The translations under genes and the position numbers were made by a program. Shown here piece by piece: positions 7,487 through 14,057 of a stretch of DNA of 14,057 nt. The DNA comes from CAZJNX01 sp964547415 (lineage in GTDB: Bacteria; Pseudomonadota; Alphaproteobacteria; Rhizobiales; Amorphaceae), in the NCBI GenBank assembly GCA_964547415.1, contig CAZJNX010000127.1, forward strand, positions 1 through 14,057. The letters run 5' to 3'. The number at the start of each line of letters is the position of its first letter. Positions within the stretch are counted from its first letter, which is position 1. The notes under the pieces are model-generated. The model was not told where the DNA came from, made no database searches, and saw nothing but the letters and a program-made list of their open reading frames with translations.

Positions 7487-7834
7487 GGTGCGCCTCCCGT
7501 GCCCGCGCCGGCAGGGCGAGGGCCGCACCGTCGGCGGGCGGCGGTCGGCGGGCACCGGCAGGTCGCCGGACCGGCGGCGGAAGGGGCGCTGGCGGCGCGG
7601 CGGGACGGTCGAGGGGAAGCTGCATCGGTCACCGGCGGAGGCGTCCGGTGGCCTCCCGATCGCGTTCGCCTGGGAGCGCGGTCGGTCCCGTTCGGCCCCG
7701 CCCGCGCCGGTTTCGTTCCGCCACGATAGGCAGGGACGGCCAGCGGATCCAGCCGCTTTCCCGCCGAACGCCCGACGGGAGGCCAACCCCGGGCGCCCGC
7801 CCGGGCCGCGGCGCGGCGGAAAGCGGCGGGCCGG
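7487..7834. other. Intergenic region between the cyclase and hyuA, with a strong hairpin
   Basis: No gene is supported in these 348 bases. The main structure is GGTCACCGG (7627-7635), a 9-base loop and CCGGTGGCC (7645-7653): 9 pairs, of which one is a G-T wobble when read on the plus strand; on the minus strand that position is a mismatch. It lies about 140 bases upstream of the hyuA start and 180 bases beyond the cyclase stop. It could be an operator for the hyu genes or a transcript-end structure. No convincing promoter was recognised. Confidence 0.4.
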
Positions 7835-9133
7835 TCACATCAGGACGGGACCCACCGACACGTCGTCCGGCGAGGCGGGCCGGTCCACGGCGCCCGGTCC
7901 GAACGATGGCGCGAGGACCTCCAGCGGCTCGGCGAGCCCGCGCACGTCGTGCCGCCCGAGGGAGACGAAGCGCCGCTCCGGCCCGTCCGCAAGGTCGCTC
8001 CCCGCGGCGGCCGCCGCCGCGAAGGGGCGGGACAGGAGGAAGGGCCGCCCCAGCCGGCTGCACAGGGACGAGATGCGCGCCGCCACGTTGACGTCCCGGC
8101 CCACGACGGTGAAGTCCAGCCGGTCGCCCGAGCCCACGTTCCCGTAGACCACCTCGCCGAGGTGGAGCGCGACGCCGAACTCGACCTGGTGGCTGCCCCC
8201 GTTCACGGGCACCGGCGCCACCGGCGTGGCAAGGGCCGCGCGCGCGGCGCGGAAGGCGCCCGCCACCGCCGCCTCCGCCCCGGCCGTCGCGGCGGGAAAG
8301 ATGGCGAGGACCGCGTCCCCGATGAACTTCAGGACCTCGCCGCCCGCCTCGGCGATCGGCGGGACCACCACGTCGTAGTAGGCGTTGAGGAGGTTCGCCG
8401 TCGCCTCCGGCGGCATCTGCGTCGACAGGAAGGTGAAGCCGCGCAGGTCCGCCACGAGGATCGCCGCCTCCAGCGCCGTCACCTCGCCCCGGTGGGTCGT
8501 CCCCGCGACGATCCGGCTCGCCGGCTCCGCGCCGACGTAGGTGGCGAGCACCTCGCGCAGCGAGCGCTGCAGCGTCTTGATCTCGAGGGCGTTGGTCATC
8601 GCGGGCAGGATCTCGGCGAGGAGCGCCCGGTCCGCGGCCGAGAAGCCCCGCTCCTCGCGCGTCGCGAAGGTGGCGTTGTTGGGATCGCCCCCCGAAAAGG
8701 TCACCGGCACCGCCACGTAATGGAGGAAGCCGGCCGCCTTCAGCTCCGGCACGATGCCGAACGAGTCGTCCGGCGTCCGCCGGAGGTCGAGGGACAGCCA
8801 CTCTCCCGTCTCGTGGACCACGCGGAAGGGGCTGCGCTCGTAGAGCCCCTTGTCCCGCTCGGCGTAGTCGTAGCGGCGGAAGCCGAGCGGGTGGAAGGGG
8901 CGCCAGTCGATGGTGGCAGCCACCACGCTCGGGCTCAGGAGGCGGACGGACACGGTGAACCGGTCGAGCGGCACGCCCGCCGCCCGCAGGCGCCAGCCGA
9001 GCCCGTCGATCATCGCCGCGACGTCGAGCCGCGGCGCCTCGGCGATCAGCCAGTCGGCGATGGTGCGGGCCTCGCGCATCGTATCGCCCGCGGCGCCACG
9101 CGGCTCGGCCGCCGGCCCGGTCACGGTCGTCAT
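7835..9133 (-). CDS. Class III adenylate/guanylate cyclase with N-terminal sensor-like region
   Basis: The 432-residue product has an N-terminal region of about 200 residues, without membrane helices, that may be a divergent GAF-like sensor. The catalytic domain spans about 220-370. Metal-binding aspartates are D229 in VADLRGF and D273 in FIGDAV. K269 is the base-recognising lysine, and FTVVGRDVNVAARI supplies T342 at the second base-recognition position, with N349 and R353 as transition-state residues. Thr at that position is typical of class IIIb cyclases, which usually make cAMP. All catalytic residues are present, so the enzyme should be active. The ATG at 9133 was chosen although its ribosome binding site is poor; the ATG at 9079 is an alternative. 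It is divergent from the SOUL gene, with 123 bases between the two starts. Confidence 0.9.
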   Translation of the reverse strand: MTTVTGPAAEPRGAAGDTMREARTIADWLIAEAPRLDVAAMIDGLGWRLRAAGVPLDRFTVSVRLLSPSVVAATIDWRPFHPLGFRRYDYAERDKGLYERSPFRVVHETGEWLSLDLRRTPDDSFGIVPELKAAGFLHYVAVPVTFSGGDPNNATFATREERGFSAADRALLAEILPAMTNALEIKTLQRSLREVLATYVGAEPASRIVAGTTHRGEVTALEAAILVADLRGFTFLSTQMPPEATANLLNAYYDVVVPPIAEAGGEVLKFIGDAVLAIFPAATAGAEAAVAGAFRAARAALATPVAPVPVNGGSHQVEFGVALHLGEVVYGNVGSGDRLDFTVVGRDVNVAARISSLCSRLGRPFLLSRPFAAAAAAGSDLADGPERRFVSLGRHDVRGLAEPLEVLAPSFGPGAVDRPASPDDVSVGPVLM

Positions 9134-9256
9134 CGTCGTCTCGGAACCTATCTCTCTGGGGGACGAAAGGACCGCCGCCCCGTTCAAGATGGGGCGCGGC
9201 GGGCCGGGACGGAACCCGAGGGGCCCTCGCGGGCGCCGCCAATTCGGGATCACATC
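9134..9256. promoter_or_regulatory. Divergent promoter region between the cyclase and SOUL genes
   Basis: These 123 bases separate two divergent starts and must hold control signals for both. The visible structure is CGCCCC (9176-9181), a 9-base loop and GGGGCG (9191-9196). No clear -35/-10 pair was recognised on either strand. Confidence 0.4.
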
Positions 9257-9910
9257 ATGGTTTCACGACTGTGGCCAGTCGCGCTCGTCGTCCTCGGCGC
9301 CGCGCTGGCCCTGCCGACGGCGTGGCAGGCGATGGCGAAGGTGGACGAACCCGCCTACGAGACGATCCGCTCCGAGGGCGACATCGAGGTCCGGCGGTAC
9401 GCGCCGATGATCGTGGCGGAGGTGACGCGCTCGGGCTCGCGCCGCTCGGCGATCAACGCGGGCTTCCGCGTGCTCGCCGACTACATCTTCGGCGCCAACG
9501 TGCCGGCCGAGAAGATCGCCATGACCGCGCCCGTCACTCAGACCCCGGCGGGCCGCGGCCGCGACGGCGAGAAGATCGACATGACCGCGCCCGTCACGCA
9601 GATGCCGGCGGCGGGCGGCGCCTGGCGCGTCGGCTTCGTCATGCCCGAGGGCTACACGATGGAGACGCTGCCGAAGCCCAGGAGCCCGGACATCCGCCTG
9701 CGCCCGGTCCCCGAGCGGACGGTGGCGGCGATCCGCCTCTCCGGCATTCCCGGCTCCGACAAGCTCGAGAGGAAGACGCGGGAGCTGCGCGGCTTCATGG
9801 AGCGGGAGGGGCTGACGCCGTCGGGCGATCCCACCTACGCCTTCTACGACCCGCCGTGGACGCTGCCCTTCCTGCGCCGCCACGAGGTCCTTCTCGAGGT
9901 CGCCCGCTAG
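9257..9910 (+). CDS. Exported SOUL-family haem-binding protein
   Basis: The 217-residue product begins with a signal peptide: basic MVSR, a hydrophobic run to about residue 19, and an A-M-A cleavage site after residue 27. The mature part opens with PAYETIRSEGDIEVRRYAP, the classic SOUL/HEBP start. It contains the family hallmark MTAPVTQ twice, then a GFVMPEGYTMETLPKP segment and the FYDPPWTLPFLRRHEV end. SOUL proteins bind haem or other tetrapyrroles; the bacterial role is not well defined. The ATG at 9257 directly precedes the signal peptide. MsrA follows 92 bases downstream on the same strand, so co-transcription is possible. Confidence 0.93.
   Translation: MVSRLWPVALVVLGAALALPTAWQAMAKVDEPAYETIRSEGDIEVRRYAPMIVAEVTRSGSRRSAINAGFRVLADYIFGANVPAEKIAMTAPVTQTPAGRGRDGEKIDMTAPVTQMPAAGGAWRVGFVMPEGYTMETLPKPRSPDIRLRPVPERTVAAIRLSGIPGSDKLERKTRELRGFMEREGLTPSGDPTYAFYDPPWTLPFLRRHEVLLEVAR
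9509..9602 (+). repeat. In-frame 34-base direct repeat with 60-base period
   Basis: Bases 9509-9542 and 9569-9602 match except at two positions. Both encode EKI-x-MTAPVTQ. The double motif is usual for SOUL proteins, but the near-identity at the DNA level suggests recent duplication, gene conversion or strong codon constraint. Confidence 0.8.
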
Positions 9911-10002
9911 CCCTCGCCGCCACGTGAACCGATGTGACGCCCGCTGCCCGCCGCGCCGCTCCATGATGGCGCCGGGTACGGCTACGGAAGAAGGACAGGC
10001 CC

Positions 10003-10617
<615 letters not shown>

Positions 10618-10634
10618 GGCGCGCGGGCCGTCCG

Positions 10635-11678
10635 GTGGCCGACCCACTCCTCGTTCCGACCGACGCGGGGCTCGCCTGCCCCGCGGGCGGCTTCCTGATC
10701 GACCCGGTGCGCCCGGTGGAGCGGGCCGTCGTCACCCACGGCCACGCCGACCACGCCCGCGCCGGCCACCATGCGGTGATGGCGACGGCCGACACCCTCG
10801 ACATCATGGCCGTGCGCTACGGCGAGGACTTCTGCCGGACCCGCCAGCCGGTGCGCTACGGCGAGCGGGTCGCCGTCGGCGACGTGGCGGTCACCTTCTT
10901 CCCGGCGGGGCACGTCCTCGGCTCGGCGCAGGTCCTGGTGGAGCGCGGCGGCTTCCGCGCGGTGGTATCGGGCGACTACAAGCGGCAGGCGGACCCGACG
11001 GCCACGCCGTTCGAGCTCGTGCCGTGCCACCTGTTCGTGACGGAGGCGACGTTCGGTCTCCCCGTCTTCCGCCATCCCGAGGCCGCGCGCGAGGTGGACA
11101 AGCTCGTCCAGTCCCTCGCCCTGTTTCCGGAGCGGCCCCACCTCGTCGGCGCCTACGCCCTCGGCAAGGCCCAGCGGGTGATCGCGCTCCTGAGGGAGGC
11201 CGGCCACGACGGGCCGATCCACCTGCACGGCGCGCTCGAGCGGCTCACCCGTTTCTACGGCGAGAAGGGCGTCGACCTCGGCGCGCTCGTCCCCGTCAAG
11301 GGACTGTCCGCGAAGGAACTCGCGGGGACGATCGTCATGTGCCCGCCCTCCTCCCTGTCGGACCGGTGGGCCCAGCGCTTCGGGGACTCCGTGAGCGCCT
11401 TCGCCTCCGGCTGGATGCGGGTGCGGGCGCGGGCGCGCCAGCGGGGGGTGGAGCTGCCGCTCGTCATCTCCGACCACGCGGACTGGGAAGACCTTTGCAC
11501 CACCATTGTCGAGACGGGGGCGGAGGACGTGTGGGTCACCCACGGGCAGGAAGACGCCCTCGTCCACTGGTGCGAGACCCAGGGGATCCGCGCGCGCCCC
11601 CTCCGCCTCGTCGGCTACGGGGAGGAGGAGGAAGCCGACGCCGCCGCGGGCAGGGCGGACGCCGCCGCCGCGGAGTGA
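10635..11678 (+). CDS. Ligase-associated DNA exonuclease (metallo-beta-lactamase/beta-CASP)
   Basis: The 347-residue product belongs to the mRNA 3'-end-processing-factor-like nucleases found beside an ATP-dependent DNA ligase. The metal-binding motif THGHADH is at residues 34-40, AGH at 91-93 and the motif with D114 in GDYKRQ, with SDHADW at 279-284 and THGQED near the end. The opening LLVPTDAGLACP and IDPVRPVERAVVTH match the family start, which supports the GTG at 10635 despite a weak Shine-Dalgarno (AAGG overlapping the msrA stop, 15 bases away). The C-terminal tail is Glu/Ala-rich and not conserved. Such enzymes are thought to trim DNA ends in repair together with the ligase, a helicase and a phosphoesterase. 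The matching ligase starts at 13721, not next door. Confidence 0.93.
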   Translation: MADPLLVPTDAGLACPAGGFLIDPVRPVERAVVTHGHADHARAGHHAVMATADTLDIMAVRYGEDFCRTRQPVRYGERVAVGDVAVTFFPAGHVLGSAQVLVERGGFRAVVSGDYKRQADPTATPFELVPCHLFVTEATFGLPVFRHPEAAREVDKLVQSLALFPERPHLVGAYALGKAQRVIALLREAGHDGPIHLHGALERLTRFYGEKGVDLGALVPVKGLSAKELAGTIVMCPPSSLSDRWAQRFGDSVSAFASGWMRVRARARQRGVELPLVISDHADWEDLCTTIVETGAEDVWVTHGQEDALVHWCETQGIRARPLRLVGYGEEEEADAAAGRADAAAAE

Positions 11679-11696
11679 CGGCGGCGGGACCGCGCC

Positions 11697-12539
11697 TCAG
11701 GTGAAGGTGGCCGTGAGCGAGGGCAGCCAGTCGCCGTCGACGGCCACGGTCCACGTCTCGCCCGGGGCGACCGGCTTCGCCTCGGTGAGCGTGCCGGTCG
11801 TGATCACCTCTCCGGCGGCGAGCGGCGGGATGGTCGGCCGGCCCGCGGTGAGGGTGACGAGGTGGGCGAGCGCGGACAGCGGACCGCCGAGGGCGTTGCG
11901 GCCGAGGCCGTGGCCGACCGCCTCCTCGCCCCGCTTGAGCGTGATGCCGAGATCGGGGAGCGATCCCACGAGGTTCGCGAAGGCGTCCGACCCCTTCTCG
12001 ACATGCGGTCCGGTGACGAGCCGCCCGTGCAGGGCCCCGGCCGCGATCGCGTCCGCCCCGTCGAAGGACCAGCCCGGGTAGGGCGAGCGGACGATCTCGA
12101 AGCCGAGCGCGATGAAGGAGAGGTGACCGGCAAGAGCCTCCGGCCCGGCGCCCGGTGCGGGCGTGCCGTCGATGCCGAGCACGATCTCCGGCTCGATCCG
12201 CGGTTCGGTGAGGCCCGCGATGGACACGGTGGCCCTGCCCGCGTCGTCGCACGCGACCAGCGTGTCGCTCCACACGTCGCCGACGATGCAGGCGTCGACG
12301 CCGTAACGGGCCCAGGCGTCGCGGTTGGTGAAGCCGAGCTTGCGGCCGACCACCCTCGCTCCGTCCGCGCTGCGGTAGCTCCTCAGCGCCTTCGCCACCT
12401 CGTAGGCGCCGTCGACGGAAAGCGCCGCCGGGCTGCCGGAAAGGCGGGGGAGCTGCATCCCCTCGGACAGGGCGGAATGGATCCGCGGGGCGGTCGTGGA
12501 AGGATCGGCGCCGATGAACTGCCCCGGACCGCTCGTCAT
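11697..12539 (-). CDS. MhpD-family 2-keto-4-pentenoate hydratase / 2-oxo-3-hexenedioate decarboxylase-like protein
   Basis: The 280-residue product is a full-length member of the family that hydrates or decarboxylates 2-oxo-enoic acids after aromatic ring cleavage. K67 in VGRKLGFTN and the metal ligands E116 and E118 in IEPEIVLGI, plus E148 in LGFEIVRSPYPGW, are at the expected places. The C-terminal part carries GEVITTGTLTEAKPVAPGE, typical of the fold. The ATG at 12539 follows a strong GAGGAGG with 9 bases of spacing. No other ring-cleavage pathway gene lies nearby, so the substrate is open. It converges with the exonuclease gene, with only 18 bases between the two stops, and I saw no bidirectional terminator there. 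Confidence 0.92.
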   Translation of the reverse strand: MTSGPGQFIGADPSTTAPRIHSALSEGMQLPRLSGSPAALSVDGAYEVAKALRSYRSADGARVVGRKLGFTNRDAWARYGVDACIVGDVWSDTLVACDDAGRATVSIAGLTEPRIEPEIVLGIDGTPAPGAGPEALAGHLSFIALGFEIVRSPYPGWSFDGADAIAAGALHGRLVTGPHVEKGSDAFANLVGSLPDLGITLKRGEEAVGHGLGRNALGGPLSALAHLVTLTAGRPTIPPLAAGEVITTGTLTEAKPVAPGETWTVAVDGDWLPSLTATFT

Positions 12540-12600
12540 GTATCCTTTCCTCCTCGGCCGTCGACAGGCGGCGCCTGTCCGGCTCAGTCTCCTTCCCAAG

Positions 12601-12630
12601 CATTCTGCAACATAAAGAAAAGCGAAACCG
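12601..12630 (-). promoter_or_regulatory. AT-rich patch upstream of the MhpD-like gene
   Basis: In surroundings of about 70% GC, this short stretch is clearly richer in A and T. It lies 60-90 bases upstream of the 12539 start, where a promoter would be expected. TTGCGT on the minus strand (12642-12637) could be a -35, but no well-spaced -10 follows. Confidence 0.25.
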
Positions 12631-12665
12631 ACCGCCACGCAAGACGGTTTGCGGCCCGATCCGCT

Positions 12666-13076
12666 TCAGGGTCGTTTCGGCGACAGTCGGGCGCCGACGG
12701 CAAGGCTCGTCCACCCGGCGACGAGGCACAGGCCTCCGGCCGGCGCGAGCATGACGAGGGCGCGGGAGCCGGTGATCCCGAGGACGTAGAGGGAACCGGA
12801 GAACAGGACGATTCCGGCGAGGAAGAGGGCGCCCGCGACCTTCACCGCCCGCCCGGCGCCGAGGGCGGCCAGGATGCCGGCCGCCACCAGCGCGAGCGCG
12901 TGGACGAGGTGGTAGCGCGCCGCCGTCTCGAAGGTGGCGAGGTCCGCCTCCGGAACGCGGCCCTCGAGCCCGTGGGCCGCGAAGGCTCCAAGCGCCACCG
13001 CCAGCGCCCCGTTGAGGGCGCCCGTCACCGTCAGCCAGCCCATCCCGTGCCCGTCCGCCTTTCCGCCCGCCGCCAT
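12666..13076 (-). CDS. DUF423 small inner-membrane protein
   Basis: The 136-residue product is nearly all hydrophobic, with about four transmembrane helices. It carries the DUF423 opening GALNGALAVALGAFAAHGLE and the following FETAARYHLVHALALV. The ASGxxF-like central helix is replaced by ALFLAGIVLFSGSLYVLGI, which fits the family pattern of SG-S-Y in helix three. The function of the family is unknown. The start could be the ATG at 13076 or the one at 13043, which gives 125 residues and begins just before the first helix; the second is close to the usual family length. It is divergent from the NTF2-like gene at 13195. Confidence 0.9.
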   Translation of the reverse strand: MAAGGKADGHGMGWLTVTGALNGALAVALGAFAAHGLEGRVPEADLATFETAARYHLVHALALVAAGILAALGAGRAVKVAGALFLAGIVLFSGSLYVLGITGSRALVMLAPAGGLCLVAGWTSLAVGARLSPKRP

Positions 13077-13194
13077 TGACGCGACGGGCCCGCCCCGCCA
13101 CGTTCCGAGCGTCCCGCGCGTGGCGGGCTCCCGCCGGCCACGCCGCCCGGCCCCTGTCGGACGAGACCCTGTCAGACGGAAAGGCGACACGCAA

Positions 13195-13674
13195 ATGGAC
13201 GACGCGCCCCCGGACGGCGGGCAGGCCGAGCGGATCGCGGCCATGCGCCGCGAGGACGGCCGTCTCGTCGAGGAGATCTTCCGGGCCTACGGCGCCGGCC
13301 TCGACGACTTCGACCGCGACCAGCTCCTCGACCTGTTCCAGTTCCCCTGCGTGATCTGGCAGTTCGGCAAGGGCCACGTCTTCGAGGACGAGGACGAGCT
13401 CGCCGAGAACGTCGACGCCCTCCTCACCGTGTTCGAGCGCGAGGGGATCCACCAGTCCGTCCCGACGGTGAAGGAGGTGGCCGTCACCGGCGCCCGGGCC
13501 GTCGCGGAGGTGGACTGGACCCACCTCGACGCGGCGGGGGAGGAGGTTTTCGCCTTCTCCATCGGCTACTTCCTCGTGAAGGAGAGCGGCGAGTGGTTCA
13601 TCGCCACCGTCATCAACGACGAGCCGGACAGGCCCGCGCCCCTGCCGCCGATCCCGGAGCCGCCCTCCGCCTGA
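13195..13674 (+). CDS. NTF2/SnoaL-like small protein of unknown function
   Basis: The 159-residue product has the expected pattern of an NTF2-like fold. An N-terminal helix pair (11-50) leads into LLDLFQFPCVIWQFGKGHVF (44-63), a helix with ENVDALLTVF (71-80), and three strands around VKEVAVTGARAVAEVDWTH (92-110), EVFAFSIGYFLVK (117-129) and EWFIATVIND (133-142). The C-terminus is a proline-rich tail. The family includes isomerases, cyclases and non-enzymatic binding proteins, and no catalytic residue can be assigned. The ATG at 13195 has GGAAAGG about 10 bases upstream. No signal peptide or membrane helix was seen. Confidence 0.75.
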   Translation: MDDAPPDGGQAERIAAMRREDGRLVEEIFRAYGAGLDDFDRDQLLDLFQFPCVIWQFGKGHVFEDEDELAENVDALLTVFEREGIHQSVPTVKEVAVTGARAVAEVDWTHLDAAGEEVFAFSIGYFLVKESGEWFIATVINDEPDRPAPLPPIPEPPSA

Positions 13675-13677
13675 ACC

Positions 13678-13700
13678 CGCCCGTGCTGGGAAGACGGGCG
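13678..13700 (+). terminator. Hairpin between the NTF2-like gene and the DNA ligase
   Basis: CGCCCGT (13678-13684), a 9-base loop and ACGGGCG (13694-13700) form a perfect 7-bp stem starting 4 bases after the stop and ending 20 bases before the ligase ATG. There is no T-run. It may partly end transcription or act as an intercistronic mRNA structure. Confidence 0.35.
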
Positions 13701-13720
13701 CGGCGCCCCACATCCGGCCC

Positions 13721-14057
13721 ATGCAGAGCTTCGCCCACCTCCTCGACCGCCTGTCCTACGAGCCGCGCCGCAACGGCAAGCTCGCCCTCATGGAGGCGTT
13801 CTTCCGCGCAACCCCCGACCCGGAGCGCGGCTACGCCCTCGCCGCCCTCACGGACAGCCTCGTCTTCCAGGACGCCAAGCGGGGCGTGATCCGCGCCATC
13901 GTCGCCGAGCGGACGGATCCGGTCCTCTACGCCCTCTCCCGGGACTACGTGGGCGACATGTCGGAGACGGTCGCCCTCATGTGGCCCGCCCGGCCGCGCC
14001 CCGCCCCCGGCACCGCCCGGCCCGAGGAGGCGGCCCCCGCCCTCATCGGCCACAATC
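13721..14057 (+). CDS. ATP-dependent DNA ligase, N-terminal part (cut by the window end)
   Basis: The frame stays open from the ATG at 13721 to the window edge, giving 112 complete codons of a protein usually over 500 residues long. The start MQSFAHLLDRLSYEPRRNGK, then FFRATPDPERGYALAALT (27-44), and DPVLYALSRDYVGDMSETVA (66-85) match the N-terminal domain of ATP-dependent DNA ligases linked to the exonuclease at 10635, the PP_1105 type. The adenylation motif with the catalytic lysine lies beyond the window. The Shine-Dalgarno is poor; the start is chosen from the family's opening residues. In other genomes this gene normally sits beside the exonuclease gene. Confidence 0.92.
   Translation, partial: MQSFAHLLDRLSYEPRRNGKLALMEAFFRATPDPERGYALAALTDSLVFQDAKRGVIRAIVAERTDPVLYALSRDYVGDMSETVALMWPARPRPAPGTARPEEAAPALIGHN

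Noticed and set aside
3800..7786. A single 1328-residue fused HyuA-HyuB-like protein
   Set aside because: The fusion exists only because the 10-N gap shifts the frame. The true hyuA stop at 5449-5451 overlaps a separate hyuB start at 5452.

Overview
This window is very GC-rich DNA (about 70% by eye, dipping to about 45% just upstream of the gene at 3155). The gene set suggests an alphaproteobacterial chromosome, probably of the Hyphomicrobiales/Rhodobacterales type. That is an inference from family resemblance (the XRE regulator, the Methyltransf_17-like enzyme, the cyclase and the ligase-associated exonuclease with its ATP-dependent DNA ligase), not from a marker gene. I see no phage, transposase, CRISPR array or rRNA. 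The tRNA is a tRNA-Thr(GGT) on the minus strand.

Layout. 1-700: no supportable gene. 701-1195 (+): a small SAM-dependent methyltransferase. 1196-2404: no intact gene, but patches of coding-like minus-strand sequence that change frame, possibly a decayed gene. 2405-2479 (-): tRNA-Thr. 2480-3154: a long leader or intergenic region with several inverted repeats and a 40-codon ORF behind a near-perfect Shine-Dalgarno sequence. 3155-3631 (+): an XRE-family regulator. 3800-7486 (-): a hyuA-hyuB hydantoinase/5-oxoprolinase-type pair with overlapping stop and start; hyuA contains a 10-N assembly gap. 7835-9133 (-): a class III nucleotide cyclase, divergent from the genes that follow. 9257-11678 (+): an exported SOUL haem-binding protein, an exported MsrA and a ligase-associated metallo-beta-lactamase/beta-CASP DNA exonuclease. 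11697-12539 (-): an MhpD-type hydratase/decarboxylase. 12666-13076 (-): a DUF423 membrane protein. 13195-13674 (+): an NTF2/SnoaL-like small protein. 13721-end (+): the N-terminal 112 codons of an ATP-dependent DNA ligase of the exonuclease-associated type.

How the genes fit together. HyuA and HyuB are two subunits of one ATP-dependent lactam or hydantoin hydrolase. SOUL and MsrA are both predicted to be exported and may share a periplasmic redox or haem role. The exonuclease and the ligase belong to one known DNA-repair module (exonuclease, ligase, Lhr-type helicase, PdeM phosphoesterase), but here about 2 kb of unrelated genes separates them. I did not find a clearly new biological system. 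The most interesting points are the split repair module, the structured region with a small ORF between the tRNA and the regulator, the possible decayed gene beside the tRNA, and the assembly gap that makes hyuA look frameshifted.
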